A stretch of DNA of 40,185 nucleotides from Gammaproteobacteria bacterium (GCA_021151625.1 JAGKWY010000039.1:1-40185); one strand, 5' to 3'. Positions 7,880 to 17,676 are shown, counted from the first letter of the stretch. Notes: generated by a model not told the origin, from the sequence alone. Program-made: numbers and translations.

Positions 7880-8779
7880 TTAATACCCCAGCAGAACTCG
7901 CCATAACCAGACACTGATTAGCCCCACCAACAAGCTATAACCAACCATGGATGCCGCAAAGCGCGGGGCCAAATTATGGCTCACGGCCAATACCCCGGCA
8001 GAAATCATAGCCGGCATTGCCGCTTCCAACACCACCACCTGGGCAACCAGCCCCTGGATATCAAACAGCCATAACCCCAGCCAGGCAAATGCAGGCGATA
8101 GCACCAGAATATAGAAACACCCTAGCACCAGTGGTAGCAGATGCGCAGACTCCAGCTTGAAGCGCCACTGTAGCCCCACAGCAACCATCACTACAGGCAC
8201 AAGTGTAGATGAGATTCGCGCAAGCGCCTCGGCCAACCAATCCGGGTAAGTAAAAAAGCGCAACAAAAAGGCCGATACCAGGGCGATAAAGGAGGGAAAC
8301 ACTACAATATTACGCAGGATTTTTGTGGCTGAAGTCGCTCCACCTGCATAGTAAGCGGCAAGCGCAACACCAAGGGTGTTGAGCGCAATAAATGTCCCCA
8401 ACTGATCGTACAGAATTGCATAGGGGATTCCCTTGGCCCCGAGGTGCGCCTCAATTAATGGAATTCCTACAAAACCGGTATTACCCAAGGGCACTAATAA
8501 CATCAGCGCCCCGGTTATTTCACGCGACCAGCGCAACCAGCGCGCAGTAAAAAATGTAATGACCGCACTAAAAAACATAACCGCCCAGGCAACAACTACC
8601 GGGATAAGCGCTTCGTGGTTTAAGGTGAGCTTGGGAATTTCCGCCAGAATCAACGCCGGCAAGGCGACATAAATAACATAGCCATTTAGCGAGGCGGCTG
8701 CATTTTCCGGCAAATGTTTACTGCGCTGGAATAACAAACCCACCAGCAAACAAATAATAACAACGGCAATATTGGACAT
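7880..8779 (-). CDS. AEC-family (auxin efflux carrier-type) membrane transporter
   Basis: A 299-residue, very hydrophobic protein with about ten membrane helices, beginning at the first residues. The segments YVALPALILAEIPK, LLVPLGNTGFVGIPLIEAHLG and AILYDQLGTFIALNTLG are typical of AEC permeases, which export or import small organic acids such as malate or malonate. The bases before the ATG do not form a Shine-Dalgarno site. It lies 100 bases behind the SbnG-like gene on the same strand, but a good promoter in that gap suggests separate transcription. A role in moving citrate or siderophore precursors is possible but unsupported. Confidence 0.82.
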   Translation of the reverse strand: MSNIAVVIICLLVGLLFQRSKHLPENAAASLNGYVIYVALPALILAEIPKLTLNHEALIPVVVAWAVMFFSAVITFFTARWLRWSREITGALMLLVPLGNTGFVGIPLIEAHLGAKGIPYAILYDQLGTFIALNTLGVALAAYYAGGATSATKILRNIVVFPSFIALVSAFLLRFFTYPDWLAEALARISSTLVPVVMVAVGLQWRFKLESAHLLPLVLGCFYILVLSPAFAWLGLWLFDIQGLVAQVVVLEAAMPAMISAGVLAVSHNLAPRFAASMVGYSLLVGLISVWLWRVLLGY

Positions 8780-8829
8780 GGAGGGAGATCAGTAATCAAT
8801 TAATACAGGGGACTCATTAAGCCCCCCTA

Positions 8830-8858
8830 ATTATAGAGCAGACACCATACAATGCCAA
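8830..8858 (-). promoter_or_regulatory. Sigma-70 promoter for the AEC transporter gene
   Basis: On the minus strand TTGGCA (8858-8853), a 17-base spacer and a perfect TATAAT (8835-8830) lie about 50 bases before the transporter start. This near-consensus promoter sits in the gap behind the sbnG-like gene and argues that the transporter can be expressed apart from the siderophore operon. Confidence 0.6.
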
Positions 8859-8879
8859 AACCCGAACCAGGATTATCCA

Positions 8880-9665
8880 TTACCCCAATACTTTGCCAGC
8901 AATACTGATCTCAGCAAATTTATTAACATTTGCTTGCAGCGCCTGCCTTATTACACCGCGATCAGTTCCCAAAACAAACATTGAAACACCCTGCTCAACC
9001 CAACGCTGATAATCTTCCACTGCTCGTGGGATTGCGCAAAACTGCGCCTGACTCGATGCAACATTTGCAGCAATTTTCTGCAACTCCTCCTTGACGCACG
9101 GGTGCTGTGTTTGCCAGGGCACACCAAGGGAAGCAGATAAATCTGCTGCACCTTCCAGGATTACATCTACCCCTTTCACACAAGCAAGCTCACGTGCGTT
9201 AGCTGCTCCCTCTTTATCTTCAATCATTAACACCACACAAATACTATCGTTAATCTTCTGATTTCGCTGCGCCAGTTCATCGGATTTAAAATTCAAATGT
9301 CGATGTACACTCAAACCACGATCACCTTCCGGTGCATAGCGACATAATTGCACCGCCCGCTGCGCCTGCTCTACAGATTGAATACGGGGAAATACAATTC
9401 CACTTGCACCTGCATCCAAGATTGGCAACACCAAATGGGAGTATTCCAGGGGTACCCGTACCCACGCAGCCAATCCCTGGCTGCGCGCGGCGACAATCAT
9501 ATGATCCAGTGTCTGCAAATCCGTTAAACTATGTTCAAGATCAATAATCACAAAGTCATAATTGGATACCGCAATAAACTCCACCAGTAGCGGCGATGGA
9601 GTAAAACAAAAAATTCCCAACAGTTTTTCGCGATTATGCACTCGCGCACGCAACCCACTATGCAT
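8880..9665 (-). CDS. sbnG: SbnG-like citrate synthase (HpcH/HpaI aldolase family)
   Basis: A 261-residue class II aldolase-fold protein. Family residues visible are H45 in VIIDLEHSL, R70 in AWVRVP, E149 in VVLMIEDKEG and D175 in LEGAADLSASLG; E149 and D175 should bind the metal. The LEGAADLS form, in place of the usual IGPNDLS or IGPADLS of sugar-acid aldolases, matches my recollection of SbnG, which condenses oxaloacetate with acetyl-CoA to citrate for siderophore synthesis independently of the TCA cycle. The ATG at 9665 overlaps the stop of the upstream NIS gene by 8 bases; an in-frame longer start at 9725 lies inside that gene and adds non-family sequence. It is the last gene of the siderophore operon. 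AcsB of achromobactin is a related alternative. Confidence 0.85.
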   Translation of the reverse strand: MHSGLRARVHNREKLLGIFCFTPSPLLVEFIAVSNYDFVIIDLEHSLTDLQTLDHMIVAARSQGLAAWVRVPLEYSHLVLPILDAGASGIVFPRIQSVEQAQRAVQLCRYAPEGDRGLSVHRHLNFKSDELAQRNQKINDSICVVLMIEDKEGAANARELACVKGVDVILEGAADLSASLGVPWQTQHPCVKEELQKIAANVASSQAQFCAIPRAVEDYQRWVEQGVSMFVLGTDRGVIRQALQANVNKFAEISIAGKVLG

Positions 9666-11451
9666 ATTCTCTGGCCTCCACGACTGGAGCAACCAGGGGA
9701 TTAGGCAACAACACATAACTGGCATTGCTATCCGCGTGTTGAAAAAATCGGGTAATTAAATTGGCCTTGGTAATTAAGGAATCCCCCTTTAATAATCCAC
9801 CAATTCGATGCTGCACCAGGTGTGATGTGCGATTGACTGCAAAGTTTTTCAGCGAGTCCCGCACCATTCCCCACAGGACTTTCTCATTCGCACCGATTCG
9901 ACAAAGTTGATAAATTGCCTGGGCAATATGATTCACCAGAAGGCAATAACTAATGCGTTGCCAGGTTTTGTTTTCATCGTGAAGCACACTCGCCAAAACC
10001 TTACCGGCCATTCCATCAAGCATAGATTCGTCCCACAGCCCTTTAATCAATTTGGTTCCTTCCAGATCACGCAAAATGACACCGCTCGGCCATCCATTTT
10101 CCAGCTTCACCACCACATTTTGCAGATGCGGCTCACAGGCAACCCCCTGATCAAAATAGGCAGACAACAACGGAGGAACCAGATGCTGCAAATAAAGAGT
10201 AAACCAATCCAGCGCGAGCTGATTCACGTGCGCTTCAGGTGTACCGGCAGCCAGGGAATTAATACACTGCACCAACCAGGGCTCCCCTTGATGGTTATCA
10301 CCAAACAAGGTTGCACTTAGTACATGCTGAACTTTCTCCGGGCGCTGAAATGGCGTCGCATCGCGAAAGATAACGCCGAAGTGGCTACGTAAATCATTTT
10401 GCAATTCGTCGCCCACATCAGGAATATTGGCCGACAATGCAAAGGGCTCCAACACAAATTCAAACCCCGGAAACTGCAACGCCAGTTTCGCAACCACAGG
10501 GGCAAGAATTGTAGTTAACCGGATTGAAGCATCCAATTCATAGTAAGCGTTTTTTCTTACACTGTTGGTGATTCGCATACTTAAGGAACATTTTAAAAAG
10601 TACGGAAAATCCGGATTGTATAACGTACGTACCGACGCCGTCGGACGAAAATAAACTCCCGCAGCACCCAGATAAATCAGTGAACCTTTTTCGATCGCTT
10701 TTTGTATTGATTCTTGTTGCAGTAAATATTTCGCCTGCCAGGGATGGGCAGGTACAAGCCCCCAGCCTGCAGGAATAGCCTCGGACGCAAACTGCCCCAT
10801 CGTGTGTATTAAAGACTGCACAGATGACCCGCTACTATTTTCCATCCATAACAGCTCGGGAGCGAGGGTAAAATAATGCAATTGAAATGAATGCCCGAAC
10901 TCGGGACCATAAAGCAGGGTTTCAGCATCACTAAAGCCCTGCCTGCACTTGGGCGCCGGGTGAAAGCTGTGGCCGTAAATCAGTGATGATTCCGATTCAA
11001 TATAGTTGCCATAGTACGCCGCGCCCTGGCTCTGCTCATACGCAACACTTTGCTTTATCAACGCAATACTATTTTCAATTTGCGTTAGCATGTCTGCTTT
11101 AACACTATGATTTTGGTAGCGCTGGCAGAGTTCATCAATAATTAGCGAAGGTAAAGTTTCCCAGGCAAGAGACTCGCATACGGCACCATCAATCAAGTCT
11201 CCGATTAAAGCACCCGATGTATAGATATAATTTCCGAGCAGCGACTGATTGGCTACGTTTACCGACAAGCGCTTACCTAGCCTGGGAAATTGTATAAACA
11301 GTATACCCTTGTCACTCACACCTGAATTATCTACCTGAAAATCCAATAGTTTATGTGGGATAGCAATTTCACGCACATAACAGTTCAATATCGCCAACGC
11401 CGAATAGCGATAAGCTGTGGCATCAACAGATTCAGAAATTAATTTATTCAT
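9658..11451 (-). CDS. sbnF: NIS siderophore synthetase, SbnF-like (IucA/IucC family)
   Basis: A 597-residue ATP-dependent synthetase that adenylates a carboxylate and couples it to an amine. The N-terminal nucleotide site is marked by HPAPKCRQGF (164-173), VPAHPWQAKY and TASVRTLYNP (271-280), followed by FLKCSLSMRITNSVRKNAYYEL. The C-terminal FhuF-like half has GVACEPHLQNVV and GWPSGVILRDLEG. These are complete IucA/IucC motifs, so it should be active. The order of the three synthetases (C-E-F then G in Staphylococcus) suggests the SbnF role, joining a second diaminopropionate to the citryl intermediate; this is inferred from position and not from specificity residues. It overlaps the preceding gene by 8 bases and the following one by 8 bases. 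Confidence 0.85.
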   Translation of the reverse strand: MNKLISESVDATAYRYSALAILNCYVREIAIPHKLLDFQVDNSGVSDKGILFIQFPRLGKRLSVNVANQSLLGNYIYTSGALIGDLIDGAVCESLAWETLPSLIIDELCQRYQNHSVKADMLTQIENSIALIKQSVAYEQSQGAAYYGNYIESESSLIYGHSFHPAPKCRQGFSDAETLLYGPEFGHSFQLHYFTLAPELLWMENSSGSSVQSLIHTMGQFASEAIPAGWGLVPAHPWQAKYLLQQESIQKAIEKGSLIYLGAAGVYFRPTASVRTLYNPDFPYFLKCSLSMRITNSVRKNAYYELDASIRLTTILAPVVAKLALQFPGFEFVLEPFALSANIPDVGDELQNDLRSHFGVIFRDATPFQRPEKVQHVLSATLFGDNHQGEPWLVQCINSLAAGTPEAHVNQLALDWFTLYLQHLVPPLLSAYFDQGVACEPHLQNVVVKLENGWPSGVILRDLEGTKLIKGLWDESMLDGMAGKVLASVLHDENKTWQRISYCLLVNHIAQAIYQLCRIGANEKVLWGMVRDSLKNFAVNRTSHLVQHRIGGLLKGDSLITKANLITRFFQHADSNASYVLLPNPLVAPVVEAREYA

Positions 11452-13324
11452 GATGACAAACCTCCTTAATAACAGTGGGCGTTTTAAACAAATGCCCGGT
11501 AAACAGTGGATTTTTTACTCTGTTGATTCGAACCGATGATTCATTTTGAAGTCGCCGTTTGGTGTGCGCCTCCACAATCACATACTCAGATTGAAGGTTA
11601 TATAATTCGAACTGTTGTTGCTGGTCGGGAAAATCGCGCTGATACCCCAAAATGCGCTCGACCACCAAATCCCAGAACAAGGTTTCAGAAACGTTGAAAT
11701 GCAGGTCGAAAAATAGTGCCACTTCTGACAGATTCATGGAGAAAAATGCGCTGTACAAATAGTTTTTTACATCTTCCGGGTCGCCAGCACAAATATATGA
11801 ACTGCTATTGGTTGCAAGATGCTGCTGGGGAGTTGCCCAGAGGGAGCTCAATATTTCACTATGAGTTACCTGATCGGGAATAAAACGCACACCATCATGA
11901 AAATCTTTCAAGGCAACGCGCGTTGGCCAACCATCTTTATGAATCAACATCATATTTTGCGCATGGGATTCCATGGCAACGCCGTGCGCATAAAGCAATC
12001 GAATCAGCGGCAACACGCAAACCTTCAACAGTTGTCCCAACCATTCACGCACACCATAGTGAGCCGCCCAATCGTCAATAAGCGGGCGCCTATCGCGATC
12101 TACTTCAGTTAAGCCACTGAAAGGAATAGCTTGTTCACCATCAGCCAAATAGAGATGAAGGCTCTCTCGCCACAAGCAGGCAATTTTTCCCGATGCAATA
12201 GCCTCAGCGTTTGAAGAAAAACTAATTGCTTTGACCTCTCGCAACACAATTGTTTTAAGCGTTTCAGCTAGGTAACTATCACCAGAAACGATTTGATGTA
12301 ACCAATCACTGATAACCGGAGCATTGGCAATGGTGTGCTCCGCCAAGCCGCGTGATGTTGAGGTATTAACAATATTCAGGGCCAGCTTTACGTAAAAATT
12401 TTCCGGGTGGTGCTTATTCGTTAGGGTGCGAATGGATTGCTGCGGACAATAAGGCTGGGCTCCTTCGCCCAGCAAAATAATATGTTGTGCATGAATGTCT
12501 GCCGTGTAGAGTGGTAATAGTTGGTTTAACCACTGCCAGGGGTGAACAGGCATCAACAGGTAGCTATCTGCATTAACACTATAACTGCCAAGCAACTGCG
12601 TAAACTCAATTAACTGGTCACCCAATTGCTGGTGATAAAATGCGGCTTCGTTTAGTGAGGGTGACGCAATCGCCAAACAATGCGATTTTCTAATCGCCAG
12701 CCAGATTAACTTGATCTCGGGCGAAAACTCGGGCCCATAGTGGCGATTATCAAGCGCATCAAAACCTATGCGCGATTTATAACAGGGATGATAAGGGTGA
12801 GCCTTGAGCAAATTGCTTTCAATATCGTCATAGGCCATATGCCTCAACAAACAGGAATCGCCCGGAGATATAACACGCAAATATCGATGATTGGCATAAA
12901 ACAATGCTGCAGCATCATTTGCCAAGGTATGCTCCAGCTCCTGAATAAAACGTTCTAAAAACTCCACCGCGATGGTAAAACTTGCGGCTATTTCGGTTAA
13001 AAACTGGCGTACTGATTCGATCTCATTAATTTCATCGGCACATAAACGCATTACCGGTTCAACGCTAAGCTCTACCCGCCCGAAACTAGCCCTGCGGTAC
13101 CCGGTGCAGCGATAAATTACCGGATCTCCCGAGGTTGAGACTCCCTGAATACTAAATTCAATACGATTTTCTGCCAGGACCTGTTCGCGATAGCTGATGG
13201 TATTTTCATACAGCAATGCCTGAATCAACTGTTTGAATACACGGCGTCGGCTGTGAATATAATATTCTGAAAATAAAAATTCAGTATCCAGTGCAGTACC
13301 GAAACTCTTCGATAATAAATTCAT
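11444..13324 (-). CDS. sbnE: NIS siderophore synthetase, SbnE-like (IucA/IucC family)
   Basis: A 626-residue IucA/IucC-family enzyme. Motifs in order are HPYHPCYKSRIGF (176-188), LLMPVHPWQW, PQQSIRTLTN (294-303), LALNIVNTSTSRGL, then in the C-terminal half GVAMESHAQNMM and GWPTRVALKDFHDGVRF. All ATP-contact motifs are present. By synteny with sbnE it would activate citrate and couple it to L-2,3-diaminopropionate, the first condensation; the assignment among the three synthetases is inference. The start ATG lies directly behind the stop of the previous synthetase (TAAATG) with GAGAGG upstream, so the two are translated in series. The C-terminal tail of about 30 residues beyond the family end is rich in basic residues and not recognised. 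Confidence 0.85.
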   Translation of the reverse strand: MNLLSKSFGTALDTEFLFSEYYIHSRRRVFKQLIQALLYENTISYREQVLAENRIEFSIQGVSTSGDPVIYRCTGYRRASFGRVELSVEPVMRLCADEINEIESVRQFLTEIAASFTIAVEFLERFIQELEHTLANDAAALFYANHRYLRVISPGDSCLLRHMAYDDIESNLLKAHPYHPCYKSRIGFDALDNRHYGPEFSPEIKLIWLAIRKSHCLAIASPSLNEAAFYHQQLGDQLIEFTQLLGSYSVNADSYLLMPVHPWQWLNQLLPLYTADIHAQHIILLGEGAQPYCPQQSIRTLTNKHHPENFYVKLALNIVNTSTSRGLAEHTIANAPVISDWLHQIVSGDSYLAETLKTIVLREVKAISFSSNAEAIASGKIACLWRESLHLYLADGEQAIPFSGLTEVDRDRRPLIDDWAAHYGVREWLGQLLKVCVLPLIRLLYAHGVAMESHAQNMMLIHKDGWPTRVALKDFHDGVRFIPDQVTHSEILSSLWATPQQHLATNSSSYICAGDPEDVKNYLYSAFFSMNLSEVALFFDLHFNVSETLFWDLVVERILGYQRDFPDQQQQFELYNLQSEYVIVEAHTKRRLQNESSVRINRVKNPLFTGHLFKTPTVIKEVCHHE

Positions 13325-15205
13325 TTATTTTTTCCTCTCTTCAAGCCGATGAAATGGATTAGCCACACTACCCACTCCACTCGGCATACCCATCATCCTG
13401 GTTCGCTTCACCAGGCAAGGCTGCAAAATATGGCGCGCAGGCCAGATGGGGTTATCTACAATTTCCTTGCGCAGGATGGCTTTGGCAATTACTGGCAGAT
13501 TCATTTCATTAAGGAGACTCTCAATAATGGTTTTCATTGACTCCCAAAAATTTGCCATAGGAATGCCATAAGCCTGTGAACAAGCATCTGCAATAGAACG
13601 CAAATTAACCTGGAGACCCAAGGTTAAAAAATAACTGAGCAGTTGTTGCGGTGACAGGCAAATCAGCGAATTGGGTGTAGCCCAATCCATCTGGTAATCC
13701 TGCATTGGAATTTGTTGCTGCTGGAGCCACGGAGGGAAAATTCGCAAGGTATCATGATCACGTAAAACCAATTGCGGTGAAGAAGTTGAATCATAGGCAA
13801 CCAAAATATTTTGCCCATGTACTTCTGGCATTAACCCGTGCGCAAAGCAATGGAATGAAAACGCGCACAATGATCTGGTAATAGCACCAAATATTTGCGG
13901 CACAAATTCCGCTACCGGTTGCTCGCCATGCTGTTGCCGATGCAACCACTCAATAGCAGGCACCCTACCCTGTACGGCTACTGAAAACGCAGCCATTGGA
14001 ATTAATTCGGTATCCGCCTCGCGCGGAAAGCCCCTTAACAAGCACGATAAATATCCAGATCGATTGGACAGTGAAGATTCCCCCTCAGGCAAGAATGCAA
14101 GCCACTTGCCTTCATCACACAAGGCTATTTTTTCAGGTACTGACGTTCGCGCAATGACAGCCGCCAGCATCTGTTGGGCCTGATAACCGTTAAACAAATA
14201 GCGGGACGGTAAAATGCGCAGTGCCCCTAAACACATCAGCGCTAAAGGTAACTTGGCGTGCACTGCTGAGCCATTACCTGGAATAAGTGAGCGCCCCGAG
14301 GCCGTTGGATAAAAACAACCGAGCGTTTCCGCCACAGGCACTATTTGCCGCTGCGCAATCTGCTGCTGAAATTCCTGTTGCAAACAGTTAACAAAATGCC
14401 AGGGATGCACAGGCATCAATGTAAATTGACCAATATCCACTGCACTTTTTTTACAAGCCGCCAATAAAATTTCCCGTTCGGATTCAGTCAGTAGCTGTTC
14501 GGCAATTTGTAATCCACTTAACTGCTGATTACCAATCAGATAATTATTATTCACCGCAACCCAGGTCAAACCGAAACCCTCGCTGGTCTCTGCGGAAAAA
14601 TGCCTGAAATTTTCCGCGCTCCACCCCTTTTTGGATTTCGCCAGTGGATGAAATGGCCGATCACGCAATGCGGATAATTGTTCCCATGGACGCAAGCCAA
14701 CGCTCGTTGATTCACAATTAGCAACAATCGATTCCGTATATTCTGCAGCCCAGGTGGATTGCGCCTGAGCCAGCGCCAGATTTTGCATAAAATCATCCAG
14801 CCCACTGAGCTCTGGCAAGGCGTCTTTCTCTGCATGTTGTACCAAGCACTTCATCAGGCTCAGTGCATCATCAATCGCAGATACCCTATTATGATCCGGC
14901 AAGTACAACATCATTGGAGCGCGGCTCAGACGACATAGCTGCACATCAATTTCGGTTGTTACCCGACCTACAAGAAATGCACCTTTCTGCAATCGATAAG
15001 AATAGAAATATTCCTTTTCTTCCAACAAAAAATTGTCAGTAATCATAGGAACCGCGAGTGTTCGTGATAAATTCGCTTGCTGCTGTAACTCAAAGAGATT
15101 CTCCATGAGCAATCCGTCAAAGAGATCTTTGAGCTGTTGCTCAGCAACAGAATTCCTCTGGCAGGACAGCAAACTATTCACAGGATCTTTCATTGATATT
15201 CCCAT
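13325..15205 (-). CDS. sbnC: NIS siderophore synthetase, SbnC-like (IucA/IucC family)
   Basis: A 626-residue IucA/IucC-family enzyme, the most divergent of the three. Motifs are FHPLAKSKKGW (185-195), TLMPVHPWHFV, PTASGRSLIPG (300-310), and in the C-terminal half HGLMPEVHGQNILV (456-469) followed by LVLRDHDTLRI. The S-x-R-T motif of the other two is replaced by SGRS, which in this family accompanies a different carboxylate substrate class. By order it corresponds to sbnC, the synthetase that adds 2-oxoglutarate at the end of staphyloferrin B synthesis; this is inference. The gene starts 18 bases behind sbnA with GGGAAA before the ATG; an in-frame ATG four codons later is an alternative. Confidence 0.82.
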   Translation of the reverse strand: MGISMKDPVNSLLSCQRNSVAEQQLKDLFDGLLMENLFELQQQANLSRTLAVPMITDNFLLEEKEYFYSYRLQKGAFLVGRVTTEIDVQLCRLSRAPMMLYLPDHNRVSAIDDALSLMKCLVQHAEKDALPELSGLDDFMQNLALAQAQSTWAAEYTESIVANCESTSVGLRPWEQLSALRDRPFHPLAKSKKGWSAENFRHFSAETSEGFGLTWVAVNNNYLIGNQQLSGLQIAEQLLTESEREILLAACKKSAVDIGQFTLMPVHPWHFVNCLQQEFQQQIAQRQIVPVAETLGCFYPTASGRSLIPGNGSAVHAKLPLALMCLGALRILPSRYLFNGYQAQQMLAAVIARTSVPEKIALCDEGKWLAFLPEGESSLSNRSGYLSCLLRGFPREADTELIPMAAFSVAVQGRVPAIEWLHRQQHGEQPVAEFVPQIFGAITRSLCAFSFHCFAHGLMPEVHGQNILVAYDSTSSPQLVLRDHDTLRIFPPWLQQQQIPMQDYQMDWATPNSLICLSPQQLLSYFLTLGLQVNLRSIADACSQAYGIPMANFWESMKTIIESLLNEMNLPVIAKAILRKEIVDNPIWPARHILQPCLVKRTRMMGMPSGVGSVANPFHRLEERKK

Positions 15206-15223
15206 TTTATTTTTCCCTTTTTA

Positions 15224-16258
15224 TTAACCGACTAAAGAAACATCATATTCAGGGGTATAAATAGCGGGGGATTTTTTTCGGGCGAACTGGGGCACAAAGT
15301 GTGCGTCCGCCGCTTGCAAATTGGCTCGCCACTCGGCGTTATAAACCAGATCCATATAACGGTCACCACGATCGGGGAAAAGCGTGGCTATGCAACTGCT
15401 TTTGGGAATATGGGGAATTAATTTTTTGATTGCGGCAACCACCGAGCCCGATGAACCGCCCGCAAAAATACCTTCCTCTTTAACAAGCTCCAAACAGCTT
15501 TCACAGGATTCCAAATCACTTGCATAGATCACATCATCAATTTCCTCGCGCGCGAGCAATTCCGGAACGCGACTGGCACCAATACCGGGTAAAAAGCGCT
15601 TTCCCGGTTTATTGCCAAATAACATAGAGCCAAGTGCATCCACACCTATAACTTTGAGGTCGGGATAAGCTTCACGCAAACGTCGCGCAATGCCCAGGAT
15701 AGTGCCGGAAGTACTTACGCCCATTACCAAATAGTCCGGGCGCTCGGGCAGTTGCTTTAACAGCTCCTCTCCCTCACCGTGATAATGGCTTTGCCAGTTA
15801 CGCACATTGGCGTATTGATTGATCCACACACTATTTTCTTTTTCTAGCAACAGAGATTTAACGCGAGCAATACGTGTTTCCAAGTACCCACCGCATGCAT
15901 CCTTTTCTGAAACCATTTCGATATGTGCGCCATATAGCTTCATAATTTCCAAATTGGTTTTGGAGATATTGGGATCTACCACACAGGTGAGCTGCAAATT
16001 ATGTACGCGCGACATCATCGCCAATGCGACACCCAGGTTGCCGGAAGTACTTTCGATCAGGTGCGCACTTTTCGGAATAGAGCCATCACGCACCCCCTGT
16101 TCAATAATAAATTTTGCAGGCCTATCTTTAACGCTTCCACCAGGATTCAATAACTCCAATTTCGCGTAAACGCGCACATCCTGGCTTCCAAAAATCCGGT
16201 TCAACCGAACTATGGGGGTATTTCCGATACAACTGGCAATGGACAATGAATTCATCAT
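15224..16258 (-). CDS. sbnA: SbnA-like PLP enzyme of L-2,3-diaminopropionate synthesis
   Basis: A 344-residue fold-type II PLP enzyme related to cysteine synthase. The Schiff-base lysine is K44 in LNPGGSVKDRPA; the phosphate and substrate loop is ESTSGNLGVAL (70-80), and GVSTSGTILG and GIFAGGSSGS follow. In Staphylococcus SbnA joins O-phospho-L-serine and glutamate to ACEGA, which SbnB then splits to L-2,3-diaminopropionate and 2-oxoglutarate. The protein is about 20-30 residues longer than a plain cysteine synthase, and the tail holds no motif I know. The presence of SbnB in the same operon separates it from a housekeeping CysK. A gap of 173 bases separates it from the MFS gene upstream. The second ATG at 16255 is an equal start candidate. 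Confidence 0.88.
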   Translation of the reverse strand: MMNSLSIASCIGNTPIVRLNRIFGSQDVRVYAKLELLNPGGSVKDRPAKFIIEQGVRDGSIPKSAHLIESTSGNLGVALAMMSRVHNLQLTCVVDPNISKTNLEIMKLYGAHIEMVSEKDACGGYLETRIARVKSLLLEKENSVWINQYANVRNWQSHYHGEGEELLKQLPERPDYLVMGVSTSGTILGIARRLREAYPDLKVIGVDALGSMLFGNKPGKRFLPGIGASRVPELLAREEIDDVIYASDLESCESCLELVKEEGIFAGGSSGSVVAAIKKLIPHIPKSSCIATLFPDRGDRYMDLVYNAEWRANLQAADAHFVPQFARKKSPAIYTPEYDVSLVG

Positions 16259-16380
16259 CTAATCTCCCTGGTTTATGGGTTAATTGTTACTGGCTATGAC
16301 AAGTAAACGATATGCAACACAACCATCATTTACGGCTATTTATTAAGCAACCGACAACATTTTGAAAAAAAGCTTCCCTG

Positions 16381-16398
16381 GAAATCCTTAAAGATTTC
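16381..16398. repeat. Small hairpin in the gap between the MFS gene and sbnA
   Basis: GAAATC and GATTTC form a 6-base stem with a 6-base loop. On the minus strand it stands behind the MFS stop codon, and a T7 run follows only after about 15 bases, so it would be at most a weak, partial terminator inside the operon. The remainder of the 173-base gap shows no gene. Confidence 0.3.
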
Positions 16399-16431
16399 TT
16401 TTTATGTACTTAGGAAATTTGTGGCGATTAA

Positions 16432-17676
16432 CTAGGTTTTTTCTTGCAGTGCCAATGCAGGTTCGCCGGCATTAGCTATTTCTTGCTTATGCCTTTCATT
16501 AACACGGAGCGCTACTAGCGCAGAGAGTAAAAACAGCAGTGAAATCCAATATAAAATATCGGAAACAGGTACCCAGGTAATTAGTGCCGCCACTAAAAGC
16601 GGACCAACAATTTGCCCTGCCAGCAAATATTGTTTGGCGAGCCCAACACCAGCACCCGATAACACATTGCCCTTGCTTTGAGTCAAGGCATAAAAAATAG
16701 TTTGCGCCAGCGCAGAAAAACAAGCGCCCTGCAAAAAACGCAACAGAATAATCAACCACAGGTCGTTAACAAGCGGCAGCAACCCTGTTGCAATTGCACA
16801 ACCCGATGCTGCCAGAAAAAAATTGCGCCTTGGCGAAAAGCGATCATTTGCCCTTCCCCACCAGGGACTAAACAGCATAGTCGCAGCCCAAGCCCCCGCA
16901 TGAATCACTCCTGCCATAGTCGCAAGGGGCAAGCCTTGCTCACGCCCATCCAAAAAAAGTACAAATACATTGACCAGTGCAAATGCAGCAGCTTGTGATA
17001 AGCAGGCCGCGATTGCCCAGTATTTCAATGCAGGGTTACGCGTTTTTTCTGCCGAGTTGCCAGCAGCAGAAAAATTCTGCCCAGCGGTTAATGCAGAAAC
17101 ACCCTGTAGGTTTTTATTTGGCTCCTCAAGCACCCAACGCGAGAGAATTGCCGCAACACCAGCAAATAGCGCGGTCACCACTAGCAATAGGGGCAATGAC
17201 CAGAAATCCATCATTATTCCTCCCAATGCAGGGCCGGTTAGCGAACCTAAAGCAGCAGCACTTTGCAACATTCCCAGGGATTGCCCCCGCTGCGAGGCCA
17301 AATTTGCTGCAACGGCAAATGCCGTTAAGGTAAGGTTTAGACTCGCAGCACCTAACAGTAAACGCCCCACCAAAAATCCCACCATGGAATCACTCAGTGC
17401 CATCAAAAACATACTTAGTGAAAATGCTGACAGAGTGATAATGACCATCAACCTGTATCCATACTTATCACAGGCGGCTCCCATTTTTTTTGCAAAAAAA
17501 ATTCCTGTCACCGCCGGCGCGGCCAGTGCGATACTAGACCAATAAGGTGCATAGCCCTGACCAATAGTTTCCAGGTACAAGGGCATAATCGGTACCATCG
17601 CCATAAGCCCGAGTGTTGCCATGCACTGGCAAGCGCAAATAAAAATAAAATTGCGATGATAAGCCGACCACAACAT
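16432..17676 (-). CDS. sbnD: MFS transporter, SbnD-like siderophore exporter
   Basis: A 414-residue protein with about twelve membrane helices in two halves, split by a cytoplasmic loop of about 40 residues around position 200 (LEEPNKNLQG to TRNPALKYW). The motif-A-like loop between helices 2 and 3 reads KKMGAACDKYGYR, and the helix 5 segment SLTGPALGGIMMD fits drug/proton antiporters. Its place between sbnB and sbnA, starting 12 bases after the sbnB stop, makes it the likely exporter of the finished siderophore across the inner membrane. A drug efflux pump of the same fold cannot be excluded from sequence alone. Confidence 0.82.
   Translation of the reverse strand: MLWSAYHRNFIFICACQCMATLGLMAMVPIMPLYLETIGQGYAPYWSSIALAAPAVTGIFFAKKMGAACDKYGYRLMVIITLSAFSLSMFLMALSDSMVGFLVGRLLLGAASLNLTLTAFAVAANLASQRGQSLGMLQSAAALGSLTGPALGGIMMDFWSLPLLLVVTALFAGVAAILSRWVLEEPNKNLQGVSALTAGQNFSAAGNSAEKTRNPALKYWAIAACLSQAAAFALVNVFVLFLDGREQGLPLATMAGVIHAGAWAATMLFSPWWGRANDRFSPRRNFFLAASGCAIATGLLPLVNDLWLIILLRFLQGACFSALAQTIFYALTQSKGNVLSGAGVGLAKQYLLAGQIVGPLLVAALITWVPVSDILYWISLLFLLSALVALRVNERHKQEIANAGEPALALQEKT

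Noticed and set aside
7880..8779. AEC transporter as part of the siderophore operon
   Set aside because: It has a near-consensus promoter of its own in the 100-base gap and no known AEC protein exports siderophores, so I did not assign it to the pathway.
16970..17545. Open frame of 191 codons on the plus strand
   Set aside because: It is antisense to the MFS transporter, whose membrane helices are clear; composition is that of a shadow frame.
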